Assembly (NCBI RefSeq): GCF_018873765.1
Contig: NC_057924.1
Span: forward strand, 12,921,001-12,985,000
Length of the DNA: 64,000 nucleotides
Direction: 5' to 3'
DNA from: Telopea speciosissima
Lineage: Eukaryota > Streptophyta > Magnoliopsida > Proteales > Proteaceae
Both the position numbers and the translations under genes were made by a program. The notes under the pieces were generated by a model. That model was not told the DNA's origin and made no database searches. It saw nothing but the letters and a program-made list of their open reading frames with translations. Shown piece by piece: positions 37,530 to 50,300 of this stretch (position 1 is the first letter of the stretch; each line of letters begins with the position of its first letter).

Positions 37530-38300
37530 GGTCCAAAAACTTTCTTGTAATTAGAACAAGCTAGCCCTTGGATTAGATTGAAAATAATAGTTTCGATGTG
37601 GGAGTTCTAATGGCATCAGACTCCTCTCCAATGAGAAATTCACCTAATGAGTACCCAATGAGACATCCAAGGACACACTCGGGATGTGTGTCAACTAACC
37701 CAGCCCTTGGCCCTGAGCGGTGGGCTCATTAAAGAAGAGCCTAATGATGGAATTCAATGTAGGAATCTAATTATAAGAAGATATAATTGGTCACATATTT
37801 CCATAGACTGGGTGTGGAAAAAGTGTTTACCAAAAAGAAAAAGGTGTGGAAAAACTTTATCCAAAGTCCAAACCTCAAAGCCATCGCATTATCATGAAAC
37901 ATGTGAAAACATTTTTTTATTGGATGCTAAAAACACGTGATAATTTATTTAAACCTAAATTCCATTTGGTACCATGCGCACCTAACCCCGTCTACCTACC
38001 GTGGGACTGTGTTTACCCTGCGCAGTCTAACATGCGCCCACTCTAGTCAAATGGATACAAATAGATCCAATTTTTTTTTTGGTAAAGTAACAGATCCAAT
38101 TAACAAGTGGGAATTAAAAAAAATACAAATAGAGCAAACGATCATTAAGCTTTAATGCCATCCTATTGTTATGAAACATGTGACAAATTTTTAGGGCTTG
38201 AAATAGTTTATGGCATTTTGCATTTTCTGAAAAAATGGTATGGGAGGTGAAGAACAAGGATTTTAAAACTCCGAATGGGGTTGAATCAGTCAGAATGGAT
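37530..38300. other. Non-coding DNA
   Basis: No gene is supported. A repeated phrase describing dispersed DNA, CTAACATGCGCCCA with nearby AGATACAAATAG-like words, occurs at about 38027-38060 and at about 36620-36660. Confidence 0.45.
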
Positions 38301-38309
38301 TCCACAACC

Positions 38310-38645
38310 CTAAAATTGGCAGGGCATGGATACATTGTTCTCAAAGTGAGGGGAATCCATCCTAAGCATCTTTGATAACCCTATAAGTATGGAGTTATCC
38401 GAAGTCATATGAACAAAAGTACAGTGCTGAGCATTGTTTGAAATATAAAACAGGAGAGCAAAAAGAAATACTTCCTTGGTTGAACTCCAGATTTCTTGCA
38501 ACCGGATGTCAAAATGTTGAGCCTTCTGTATTCCCTTCATCATTGCTGTAAGCTCTGGCTCTAACGGATGATGCGCTTCCATCTTCCCAGTATCTGCCAA
38601 AATGATATTCCCTTGTACAAGTACACAAAAAGCCCAGGTTGAGTT
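38310..38645 (-). mobile_element. LINE-derived RNase H fragment
   Basis: The minus strand encodes WAFCVLVQGNIILADTG, then HHPLEPELTAMMKGIQKA. This matches the first strands and helix of the RNase H domain carried at the end of many plant LINE ORF2 proteins (W-x-x-D...G, then A-E-L-x-A). The first catalytic Asp position is not conserved. Only the front half remains. Confidence 0.55.
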
Positions 38646-38924
38646 GTTTAACCCTGGTTTCTTAGATTTGAAAACTCAGTGAATTGATCCCAAAAACCCT
38701 AGAATCGATGGCTCTAAATTGTTCAAAATCCTTATCGATCACGATAGATACTGATCCAATTTTTAAAGCAGTGATGGAGGAAGAAGGTATAATCTTGTGT
38801 GAAATGGTAAGGGAAATGGTAAAGGGAGGTGGAGAAACAAGGTATCATCTTGTGAAAATGGCAATTAGTGGTGTGCAAGCAAAAGAGATAACCCAAGAAA
38901 TTGTGGGGTTTAGAAGTTAAAAGG

Positions 38925-39175
38925 CCAAGTGTATGAACCAAGCTCTACTTAGTAAAATGCTAAATGGCTTTGGCATTTCAAGAAGGAAGGGGAAGCCTTG
39001 TGCAAATCTATTATTATCTACAAGTCTGGAATAGATGATTTTTGGATGGGACCCGTTAGGGCTTCATATTTATACCAACTGGGGCGGGTGGCTGCAGCCA
39101 TTTCTTCTAATTTGATTCGGGGGAAGGAGGAGATGAGCAGTGCGGAGATTTTGTGGCTGTGTTCTTAGATTCAGT
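38925..39175 (+). mobile_element. Possible LINE ORF2 fragment
   Basis: MNQALLSKM, followed in other frames by GWDPL and IRGKEEM, resembles the segment after the reverse transcriptase in plant LINEs (NxALLxKWLWRF...). Several frameshifts separate the pieces, so the assignment is tentative. Confidence 0.35.
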
Positions 39176-39179
39176 TAAA

Positions 39180-40560
39180 TCTCCTTAAGATAAAATCAAA
39201 CCATAGGAAAGATGTTTGAATCGTTAAAATAAATAAATACAAGAACCTTGCATATTATAGTGAAATGACCATTTTTCAAATGAAGTTTGGTATTATTTTT
39301 TGAAATTTTTTTTAAATTCTGGCCATTGGATCCAAAAGTTATTTTCATAACTTGACCAGTGGGAAGGTTTGGTGCGGAATAGAAGGGTTTTAGATGGGAA
39401 AGTTACATATCTTAAAGCTATGTGTAGATATGTTTGCTTTACTTATGCTTTCCTGTGTGTGCTTTTGTACTTTTGGTGAATGTTTGTTGTGAAGAATAGG
39501 TGGGGATGTACATGGGTTAAGGGTGTTCTGAGACTAATCTGCTGTGCTGTGGTTTTGATGATAGTGAAGTTCAAAAAAATTCCATGACATAAGGTGTGGC
39601 ATCGAATGCAAGGATTGAAAGAGCATATATATAGTAATAGTATGGGCAGCAATAGAATTGCATGTCCTTTCTCTTCCTCTTTAGGAATGCCAAATAGATC
39701 ATATCAAATTAACAATTTTGATTCTTAACCAACCTTTCCCATTCTTTAGGCTTAATGAGCCAAGGCAGGTTAAGGAGGGTCATAAGGTATTTTGCATAGC
39801 AAACACCACTCCATCCTACTCTTATGAGGAACATACCAAAACTTGAACCATCCCTGGAATGGAGGAGAGCAAGAATGCCGCAGGAGATCCCATATGAGTG
39901 ATGATCAAGTATTGATGCGTGAACTGAGATGGCTCTGTCATGTTCAATGAATACCAATACTGGTATCCATGGGGTGATTGCAGACTGTACAGAAAGGAAA
40001 ATGATCAAGTCACCGGCAGGTGCGACTTACCTTATCCCATAGACAGGAAAAAGTATCATGTTGGCAATTACATACCCATTTAGAGTGTCTTTACATAGAT
40101 ATCCCGGGATACCTTTTCCCACTGTGGGATTTTGATCAAGTGAGCCACCGGCAGATAATGTAATCACTGCACCCACAGGAAAAGTTGCATAAGCCATAAG
40201 GGCAGGAGAAGAGATAATGAAGGAAAAGTTTAGCTTTTGTAAATTGACATAAAAAATGTCCCCTAGGTACATACATATTGGTGGCCAAATGAAATGGTTT
40301 GACTGTAACTCAGGCTGCTTCAGTGACTCGCTTCAAGTCTCCAACTACAAAGCCAGAAGCCAGAAAATACCCAAAACAATAGAATCCAACCCACCATGCC
40401 ATTATCACTTGCCCGGAATGGAAGCAGGAAGGGAGGAAGGGAGGAAGGGAGGGGGGGGGGGGGGGGGGAGAAGAATTAAAGGACAGCAGAGAACCCATTA
40501 CACTATTAAAGGAATCACAAGAAGTAATGGAATAATGGAATTACTATTCATGGTTTTATT
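39180..40560. other. Intergenic DNA with unassigned open frames
   Basis: Minus-strand frames at 40027-40272 and 39709-40008 are open and somewhat hydrophobic, but I recognise no family. They lie just downstream of the TPR gene on its strand and may include its 3' UTR. A purine tract GGAAGGGAGGAAGGGAGG leads into 18 G at 40451-40468. Confidence 0.35.
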
Positions 40561-40563
40561 GGA

Positions 40564-43500
40564 CTAGAAATTCCTCAAGTTGAGTTCAGATATACATGAT
40601 GCTAACGCCTCCCTTACTAGAATATTTTCCGAGTCCATATGGAGTGCATCTTCAAAGAGCCTTATTGCTTGCTGCAGCAACTTCTTTTTCTCTTTATTAT
40701 TGCTTGGCCGCAGACGTGATCGATGATGCAATGCCATACCCCATCTGAATAAAGCTGCAATTCACACATATCATTAAGAGAGTTTCACCAAAGGCTCATA
40801 CAGGAAACATTAGCTCCTTGAGATGGATATCTTATTGGTAGACGAAAATAACAAAACCAAGGTATTCATTGTTCGTTAATCTAATTGACCAAGACGATGC
40901 AAAAAGCAACAAGAAAAAGATGCTAGTGTCAATTTAAAAGTAATATTAAACACTTTATGGAGAAAGACCTCAGAATTGAGATTGCCATGGATTCCCAAGA
41001 ATTGAGATTTCCATGGATTCTCAAATCACAATAAGCCATATAAATAGCGATATACTTGCAAAAAAAAGATAATAAAAAGAAAGGGTTGTACTAAAACAAA
41101 TTAATAATAATGACAAATAGAAAGGGCCAGTAATGGAGATTTACTAAACCTAATTATAGACTGAATGTAAGAGATAATGATGTCAACAGTCACCACCAAA
41201 TAAGTTGCAGCCGAAACTGGAGACCAAATTTTAGGGCTTTTGCCCTGTTGATATGGACAAACATCTTCTTGCCCTCATTCCTCTTTCTCACTTTGATTCT
41301 GGTGAATTATGTGTTCACATTTCATTTTTCTCATTGTTTTGGGATGTTCCATGCTTAAATATCTCTCTTCTCATATTAATTCCAAGAATTGCACATTCCC
41401 ATAAAAAATATTATAATAGTATTTGACTGAAGAAGAGCAAGTTAAGCATACCATCTGGAGCATAAGCATTACTTTTAGACATCATAGCATCAAATTTGTC
41501 TATTGCAGCCAAATACACCTTATCAGCATCAAAAGCTGCTTCCTGAAAACAGAAGAAAAGAAAATATCAATAATAATCAAATCGAATGTAAATTTAAATT
41601 CATTATGGAACCTCATTTAATTCAGCATATCAGACTTGGTAAATATTCAAAACTTTGGACTTAGAATAAGTTATTTGACTGATTTCAGATTTTTAAAACT
41701 GATTCTCTCGAGTTAATGAAACTCAAAAATCAGTAATGCAACAACAATCAAACTGAACTAACTAGCCAATTCCAAGTCAATGACTTGCAAAACTTTTAAG
41801 CACCGACCATCCCTCACAGCTCTATAGGGAGAGAGCTTACCGGTCCAATATCTGCAATCAGCTGAGCACGGAAGGAGAGAGCAAGACCCCAATTATATAG
41901 TGCTCTCATATCATTACCATCAATTGATAAGGCCAACCTGTACTTTCTTCCTGCTTCAATGAGGAGTTCTTCACACTCTTCACACACATCAATAAGCACA
42001 GAAGCAATCTTATCTTTCCTCAAAACTTGATCATCCAATCCCTTGTGATGTACTTTACCCTTTCTCCCAACAAACAGGGATTCTTTTCTTGAGAGAAGAG
42101 TTCTCAACTCATGACTAATCTTTAATTTGAGTTCTCCATGGAGAAGATAAGTGTTTCCCAACTGGCCCACAGCCAATAAACTCATGGGTTTCATGGCTAT
42201 GGCCCGGGAGAGTAACCTAGCAGATTTGTACAACATGACTTCTGCTCTTTCTTCATCACCTTTAACTCTTAAAAGCTCCCTGGATTTTTTAAGGAGGTCA
42301 GTAGCCTCTGTAAGATACCGATCAAATGCCACATCATCTGAAATCATGGAAGATGATGACGTAGAAGCCACGTCCATATTGTCTGAAGATGATAATGGGG
42401 GTTCATCATCTAACTTCGCTCTCTCCTCTCGAAAATGAGAAGTTCCATTTTCATTTTTATCCCTGTTGAGATAAGGTACATAAGCTCCATTTGATTTATT
42501 CAGAGTCTGCTCATACTGCAAGGATTCATCAGCTTCCATACTCGATGAGTTGGGTCCAATTTTCCTATATCTTGAATTTACTCTCAGATCTTCTAAATCA
42601 TGAGGATTTTCATGGGGTAACCAACTTCTGTGTTCCATTTGATGCCCCATTTTCAACAGTATTCTATGATTGTTCATGAACTTTAGACTACCATTAGGAT
42701 AACTTAACTCTTCACTGTTGAATACTCCCTTGAACTTCCTGTCTGTCTCTATGGAATTTGGCTTTGCCTTCCCTGGACTTAGTTCCAATTTTCTGACCAC
42801 ATCACCTAATTTTTCAGAGCCATATTGATCCAAATTTGGAGAAGAATTAGCATTCATTTTTGCACTGCTATTGCTGAGGATGGGATTTATGACCTTCTCT
42901 TCAATTCGAAGTTGATCATTCAACTCTTTTGAATACATTGGCTCGGAATGCTTTGTCTTAGCAAGATCTTTCACTTTATTCTGCTTCATCCCAATTGAAT
43001 TTTTTTGAAAGAAGCCCCCAAGAAAGTGGAAGATATCAAAACTGGTTGGACTCAATTCCTTCTTTCTTCTACTCGGTTTCTGATTGGAATTTCTCTGAGA
43101 TTCTCGGTCCTCCACCAATATACTACTCCAATCACCGCTACCCGAAACACCAATACTGTCGACAGAAGCTTCCACAACGCTTTTAGCTGGCAAGGCGGAT
43201 AAGCTGATGGATTTGAGGACCTCTAGATAACTTTCTAAATCATCTAACTTAATGTGATTAGAATCTATGGCAACGTTCATCTCGTTTGTCAAATAGGTTA
43301 ACTTAGCATCCAATTCCCTGAAAAAAACCATCAGTTTCTTCAATCTATCAATAGAGATCCCAGAATTCACTTCCTTAGGGGTTCTCTTACTTCCCTTCCC
43401 ATTTACGTCCTTCAACGATGTACCGATGTCGCCCACACGAACATACCCCAAAGAAAACCCAGCAGCGAAAACCAAAACAGAAGCTGGAAAAACTAGAATA

Positions 43501-43880
43501 GAAGAAACCTTAACCCTAGAGATGGCCAAAGCGGAAACAAGCCCCAGGAGAAACATGACCAGATGCATTCTATCATCGATTCCTACAGAAATCAAAAAGC
43601 TTTGAAATTGACCCAACTTACCAGAACGAGTTGAGTCTTCGATGGGTTTGAGATCTTCCCATCCACCGTAACTCTTACTGTTCGAAGCGTAAGAAGGAGA
43701 GACTGAACTACAGGGAGAAATAATTTTCGAAGTCCAACACCATTTTCGACTCTTAAAATGGAAAAAAATTGGATTTTTAAAAGGTGAAGATCTGAAATTG
43801 AATCCAAAAAGAGAGGGTGAGAAAGAAGGATTTGAATATCGAAGGAAATTATCAGGGATTTGGAGTTCCATTATTGACAA
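40564..43880 (-). CDS. Chloroplast-type TPR-like membrane protein
   Basis: Three exons join in phase: 41841-43880, 41452-41542 and 40564-40754, giving 773 aa. The N-terminus is rich in Ser, Phe, Lys and Arg and has few acidic residues, fitting a plastid transit peptide. Two hydrophobic segments follow at about residues 105-122 and 127-146. Residues about 150-517 are a long, low-complexity, probably disordered linker. From about 518 the protein is helical and TPR-like, with conserved blocks KYRLALSIDGNDMRALYNWG and ALFRWGMALHHRSRLRPSN, and ends LNLRNF. Plant-specific plastid TPR proteins share this C-terminal region; the exact orthologue and function are not assigned. Either of two close ATGs (43880 or 43871) could be the start. 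The exon borders GGACCG/GTAAGC and TTTTCAG/GAAGC are canonical. It probably acts at a plastid membrane, which is inferred. Confidence 0.86.
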
Positions 43881-43884
43881 ATTT

Positions 43885-44300
43885 AGGGAAGAATGAATGA
43901 AAGGCAGTGGAGGCTAGAACACACTATGAGGCGCGACAGGAATAAACCATATGAGAAAGAGAATCACCACCCGAACCGATTCTTTAACATTAAAATAGAC
44001 TGACGGTTTTGGCTATGGTTCTACACTTCTACCGTTACTTAAAAATTTGACACGTGTTACCAACTAACCAACCGCTCGGGCTGGAATTTGGGTGGGCTAG
44101 TAGGGAGTAAGGCCAGCGGAGCAACTCAAGCCAAACCTCAACGGATTCGAACCGGACTACGGCTCAGTGCATGATTTAATTAAGATCAAATAAGTCAGTA
44201 TCTTGTTCAAACCAATAAATAGAGTTGGGGTTAACTATAACATGAAAGAGTTAAATGAGATACGTTTTTTTCTACATATGTTTATTTATAAAACATTTAC
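43885..44300. promoter_or_regulatory. Promoter region of the TPR gene
   Basis: This stretch lies immediately upstream of the minus-strand TPR gene and holds no other gene. It includes a GACACGTG-type word at 44050-44057, a G-box core seen in many light- and stress-responsive plant promoters. Functional use is inferred. Confidence 0.35.
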
Positions 44301-44303
44301 AAG

Positions 44304-44733
44304 TAGAGGTGTCAATCGATCGATTCAAGCTGGTTTCAGTTTGGTTTGAGTTGATTTTGATGTGGGAATGGTGAATCCGAAACCAAACCAATAGGGAAAG
44401 TTCGATTTCAACTTCGGTTCGGGTTGTATCAGTTTGTTATTGGGTTGACTTTGGTTTTGGCACGATTCGAGTTCGGTTTAACATACATATTTATACAAAA
44501 CTATGGAACATCTGCTTTTTAAAATGGGTTTCGGATTGTTATCGGTTTCTTATCGAGGTAGATCGGTTTGATTTCAATTTCAGTGCCAAGTTACTTGATT
44601 TCCGGTGTGGTTTGGTTCAGTTTTGGGGTCGTAATACCCCAATCTGAAACCTGTCCAACAAGAGATTGGTGCGGTTCGATCCGGATCAGTTTGGGCCGAT
44701 TTGCCTAGTTTGGTCTCAATTTTGACACCCCTA
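44304..44733. mobile_element. hAT-type MITE with degenerate 8-bp target duplication
   Basis: TAGAGGTGTCAA at the left is mirrored by TTTTGACACCCCTA at the right. The flanking octamers are TTTACAAG (44296-44303) and TGTACATG (44734-44741), a 6/8 match. The body is rich in GGTTTGG/CGGTTT. Its ends resemble the element at 61843-62530. Confidence 0.65.
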
Positions 44734-44747
44734 TGTACATGTAACTA

Positions 44748-45060
44748 AGGAAGGGTGTCAATCAATCGGTTTGGATTGAATCAGTTTTGATCATTATTGG
44801 TCCAAACTGTAAAGGAAGTTTTGGTTTCGATCTGGTTTTGTATCCAGGATACTAATGGGTTCGGTCCGAATTCAATTTCAGTTTTATATGTATACATAAG
44901 GAAACCAATGGAAAAACGATGATTTTTTTTTTTTGGTTTTTGGTTTTTTATCTAGTTACTATAGGTCTGGTCTCATGTTTATTCGGGTTCAATCTACTTT
45001 TCGGTTTCGATCAGTACATTCGGTTGGTTTGATTTGATTTTAGTTTCTACCAGTTTAGCT
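44748..45060. mobile_element. Second, degenerate element of the GGTGTCAA family
   Basis: AAGGAAGGGTGTCAATCAATCGG begins a further GGTTTGG/TCGGTTT-rich stretch just after the previous element. No matching right end is clear. Confidence 0.45.
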
Positions 45061-45079
45061 TGGGGGACATTGAGAGCAT

Positions 45080-46060
45080 GTGCAAGGGGATCTATTGGAA
45101 TGAGATTTTTAATTTTGTTGGGGATTGAATGGTAAATTCAAAGTCCTGTGTCTAGGTGCCGGAACCAAAGAACTGGTTATCAATCTTTTTCTCTTACACT
45201 CCATAAAACACTTACAAATATATATGGGGAAGAGTCTTTCCACTCTAGTCAGTCTAGAGGGTGTGTATAGACTAGCACTGAAGTTCCACCACATGGAAGA
45301 TTTTATGGGTTAAAACTTTGTGGATAGGTAGGTTTCCATGTAAGTTAGGATTACTAACATGGCACAAAAAGATGTGTAGTCATATTTGGGAAGATGTCTT
45401 TATATTAGAGAGTATATGATTGAATTTAAGTCTAAAATATGACATCTGAAAATTTTAAACTATTACATAACCGAGAAAGAACGCAACCTAGGTATGTGAG
45501 GTGCACTGTCCTTGCGCCCAGACACAGGGGCGGACAAAATGATCAGGTCTTGGTGCAAGGGCAGCACACCATACAAGCACATATGCCCAGGTAGTGTTGT
45601 CTTTCCCATTACGTAATTATCCATAAAGTCGAAAGTGTCACATCACCTTCCATGCGGTAAAAACTTGGGGGCTGGTCTGGAGGATCTTTAGCCTGCCATT
45701 CTAGACAATATTTTTAACAATGGGTGAATACTAAATATGATAATTTCAAACCACTTGATCTGAACATGGACAAGTTATCCAACCCAAATGATAGTAAATT
45801 TATTGTACTGTTACATATAATTGGGGGCAAGAAGGGTATCGGGAGGGTATTTTGGAACATACAAAAACCCACCATCCTAGGTTTGTGAACCCTAGAATGG
45901 TGGGTGAACCGTCCTCTATCAATGGAGGAAAACTTTATCCAATTTGAAAACTATTTTTTTCCTGTCCTGTCCGAAGATAAAGGAGAAAAATACATTATTT
46001 TACAAACTACCATACATGTATTATGCATAATGATATTTATTATATAATGATAAATAGGCA
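45080..46060. other. Intergenic DNA
   Basis: No gene is supported. A G/C-rich stretch at about 45490-45612 ends like the insertion at 36970-37125 and may be a related small element. Confidence 0.4.
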
Positions 46061-46074
46061 ACTTTTTGACAAAA

Positions 46075-46262
46075 CATAAAGGGAAAGAAGACTCGATCCA
46101 GAAGTGTAGCTCTTGCAACTAGACACATAATGAAACGAAATGACCGCCCTACCACCATAAAAGGCAAAAATGCCATGCCATTCTTGTTGATGTTTTCTCT
46201 TGCGTTCCCATTGACCCCTGCACTGGCACAAGGGCCATGTTGTCCGACAAAAAACTCTTCTT
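46075..46262. mobile_element. Degenerate MITE of the GGGA family
   Basis: GGGAAAGAAGACTCGATCCAGAAGTG at the left is loosely mirrored by GTCCGACAAAAAACTCTTCTT at the right. It abuts the better preserved copy at 46276-46444. Confidence 0.4.
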
Positions 46263-46275
46263 AAAAAATAAATAA

Positions 46276-46444
46276 GGAAGAAAGTTCTCTGTCCGGAAGT
46301 GTGGCTTACACCAGCACTCCCATGAGTCTATCTCTCTCCTCCCGGTATGAAAAGATACATTTGCCCCCTTGTTTTGACGAGGAGAGAGATAGACACATGA
46401 GAGTGCTGGCGTAGGCCACACTCCCGGATAAAAAACTACTTCCT
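46276..46444. mobile_element. MITE, GGGA...TCCC family, copy 3
   Basis: GGAAGTGTGGCTTACACCAGCACTC at the left is mirrored by GAGTGCTGGCGTAGGCCACACTCC at the right, making a long hairpin. AATAAATAA at 46267-46275 and 46445-46453 may be a 9-bp target duplication, though the DNA is AT-rich. It lacks coding capacity. Confidence 0.75.
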
Positions 46445-46844
46445 AATAAATAAATAGGCAACTTTTAAAAATCTTGAAAAGAAAAAGAATAAATTCGGAA
46501 ATCCCTATTTGCCAATGGCCTTTATTCACATATTCACAATGGAGGCCTTCCTGCTTCTTCAAAATTTAGAAATCAGAACAAAGGACGAAACCCTACCACT
46601 CCGCAATGGCGTCTTCAAATTCTACTTCTATCTCTCTCTACACTAGATGTTATTATTAAGTTTATTGAATGATGTATGTAGATTACATATTGAATATATG
46701 CCCGTATTTTTACTCCCAAGATTTTTTTACAAAAGCATGAAATAAAAAATACATTATTTTTTTCACAGAATTTTAATAACCATACATAATTGTACCTTTT
46801 TTTGGCCATACATACCCTCAAAATTTAATAGAAAAAGACAAATA

Positions 46845-47000
46845 TTAGTTTCGGAGAAATAATGCTGCTAGGCTGTGTGGCGTACGATAACACTTCCCTG
46901 TGTTTCCCTCTTCCTCCTCCCACCTATGAAATGACATATCGAAGAAAGATAGACACATGGAGGCACTAGCTTATGCTATGCAACCGGGCAGGAAATTCAA
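46845..47000. mobile_element. Degenerate MITE related to the GGGA family
   Basis: It shares the AAAGATAGACACATGGAGGCACT block with copies 1-3 and has a loosely mirrored GCTGTGTGGCG / GCAACCGGGCAGG pair. Confidence 0.45.
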
Positions 47001-47351
47001 TCCCTTTCAAGTTTATAACAGCACTTTAGAGGAACGAGTTCAATTTTTTTTGTTCTTTTTTTGAATTTCGAGACCCTAAGATCAATAAGTATTGGGATCA
47101 TGAGAAAGCTCCTTTTTGTTTAGTAGTCTAAATAAAATTTCCAAATAGGTAAATATATGACCAGAATGATAGAACACAGTGTTGACACGTTACTGGTACC
47201 ACACTGATACATAATCAAATCAAGTAATCAAACAACTCAGTAAAAATGGCAACAACCTATTTAATCAATCTCTTTTGCAGGTAAACAATTGGATCAACTT
47301 CTTAATTGGTCCAACACACCATAATAATTATAAATAATGAGTGCAACTAAC

Positions 47352-50300
47352 CTATTGCTCTGGAATTTTGTCCTTCAAATACTTCAACACAGCCTTAGTT
47401 CCCCTATCCAGTATGGCACGCCGAATGCTGCAAAAGAGTCAAAATGAGATTCAATATAGAAATTAACTTTTGATTCGGTTTATGCCATTTTGATTAGTTT
47501 CTTTCAGTGTCATTGCGGTGTTTTTCTTTTCTTCTTAATATTTTCAAAAAAAAAAAGAATACTATATCAAAGTAAATGAGCTTAGAAGATTTTCAAATTT
47601 TACTTCACAGACCGAGTTTTCCTTCACCCACAGGGAAGGGTCTTTTCTGACCCTGCACAATAGGAGGTGGTAGCTTATGATGACACAAGAGTCCAATCAC
47701 AAGGTCAAATCACCAGTGGAGAGGGGATTCTTCCTTCACCAATGAAGGAAAACTATTGCCTTCAGTTCTCAGCTGGAAATTTTTCTTTGAAATAAGAATA
47801 GATTTACAGAAGTGATGTGCTATTGACTAGAAAACGCAAGAATATTATCAATATATAATATAGGGAGAGGGTTTCCTACAACGTAAGTGTAAGAAGGAAT
47901 CTACACACTACAACCAATAAGAGGTTAGAAAATGATATCATCCATATGGGACCTATATGGGGCCCACATGGTCAAAACATGAGAGAAATGTCAATGTGGG
48001 TCCCACTGTTTATTATGTAAGAAAGGTATAAAGGAATCTGTACAAGGGCAGTAGCAATCTTTTTCCCATATAGTATATAGAAAAAAATTATCAAAAAATA
48101 ATTAATAGAGAAAGACAATTAACATGCTGGCCGAATTGGAAACCAGCTTGGTTGTGATGGGCCTTGAAGACCAAATTATAACTCATTTTCATAATTATGG
48201 GAAATTGGCTCCACGAAGCTGAATTTAAAGAGTCAATACATATTTCCCAAGTCGATAATGCACTCTAATCTTTTCTGTACACTGTATTTATCACAAAACC
48301 AAACGTAGTTTTCTGCAATTTTCCCTGTCCAGGTTAAAAAAGCAACATATCATACCTTCTTAATGGGTTTCCATCAAGTCTCAAGGCCTGTAGGCTGGTT
48401 TCAAGCACCCCCTGCTCAAGAAACTTCCCAATTTAGAACAAGAAGAAATGGTGAAGTATTGATAACCAAATAGTGGTTGTTAGTCCATAAAATCTCTCAC
48501 AAGCTCGTAACACATGCAAACAGATTATCATTAGTTGGGTATTTAAAGATAATTTCAAAGGAGAATATATAGTAGATGGAGGAAAAAGATAGAATAGCAA
48601 GCTCAACTTAAATGACAGGAAAGAGTCATTGTATTCAGTTGGGTATTTTTTAAATGATTTAAACTAAAATAACACTTGGTCCAAGACCCCCCTCCAAAAA
48701 AATATAATACTTGAGAAAGACTATGGAAAAACAACTAACAAATATTTATTTTTTATAAATAACTAGCAATGACTAGGCAATTGTGTTTTACCATTAAAAT
48801 CAGGAGGAATAGCATATTCATTAGGAGGATCCAATGAATATTTGGAAAAGCAGAACTTTAATGAGGGTTTAATGACATCATATGAAATTAAATGACACTT
48901 TAAATATAAGATCTAGAAATTCAAACAGAAAAAGACATAAAGAGGTTTCTGCAATCTGACCAACTCAGGAGGTAGTGTTGCAATGTTGTTATCAGAAAGG
49001 TCGAACTCAACAAGAGAAGTGAGGTTCTTGAACCCCTGCATCCCAATAGTCAAAATAACAGTTTTAGACTTTAAAACAAAAGGCAACCCACAAAAGAAAA
49101 ACATAAAAGAAGAGAGCAACAAGTCCATATGAAAATGAGAAATTATGGACGGCAATCTAGGATCAGTTTCACCATAATATAGTAACTACAATCTTATAGC
49201 AAAAATCCTTCGCCAAAGGTTGTTAATCATATCAGCCAATGAGAAGCAGCAGTTGTATCGATATTTGACAAAAGACATGTCACAATAATCCAAATCCTCG
49301 CAATATAATTCTTAGGACCATAGGAAATGACATCATCAACCATGTGAAACATGGTAACTGGATTGGATGATAAAGCAATAATTCAAATTGATTGAGCAAA
49401 TATTGATGAGCAACATGGCCACTGCCAAAATGTGTATTGTAGAAGAATGAAAAAAAAAAAGTGTATTGTGGACCTTGGTCCACCATAAATTTATCATATA
49501 GGCTATAGCAGCATTTTTTCATGTTGCTTGATCACAAAAATGACTAGAAATTGGTCATTTGATTTGGCCGAGTCTGTGGAAACTATGATTTTTCATGTAA
49601 GCTTTTGTTTGCAAAACATGTTATTAACTAATTATCAGCATGTGATTGAACCAAGCTGATTCAGATGGGTCTGAAGTTGGTCCATGTGATTGTTAGAACC
49701 TGTCTTTTGGGTAGGCAATGTCTTTAATGGAAAGTAGCAACAATAGTTTGTTGTCCTAGGTAATGATATTGACATCCAATCAAGGATTTAAATCAGTAAG
49801 GAGGACGGATTGTCCTGGATCGATAACGAACCAGATCATTCCAGATTGTTCACTGATTCATACCAAATCATTCCATACTGTTCACGATCCTCCAGATCAT
49901 TCTGATCCAATACTGATCCAGATCAAGCCATCCAGATAATCTGATATCGATCTTTAAATCCATGCATCCAGTGATTTTACCAACTTAGGAAGCAGATATT
50001 CTTGACATACAGGTAGGAGTTCTTAAAACCGTCCTGCCAAACTGACCTGAAACTAACCAGTGAACTTTGAGTTTGGGCTGCCACTTACGAACCCAATATA
50101 AATGAGTTGGATTGGGTTGGGCAAATAGCTCTTACCCTCAGTACTGAGCACATGCCGACCTGACTTAAGCTGGTATTTCATAACAGATCCAAACTACTCA
50201 AAACCCAAACAAACCTCTAATAACAGTTGAAAGAAGAGATTCAGAGAATAGATTGGCTTGTCTAGATTGACAGAGGACACCATTATTTATAGATAGGGGA

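Noticed and set aside
39709..40272. Two minus-strand open frames that join in phase across a GTAAGT...ACAG segment
   Set aside because: The implied intron is only about 46 nt, shorter than plant introns normally are, and the joined peptide matches no family I recognise.
42151..42438. 95-codon plus-strand ORF inside the TPR gene
   Set aside because: It is a shadow of the large minus-strand exon, which carries the conserved protein.
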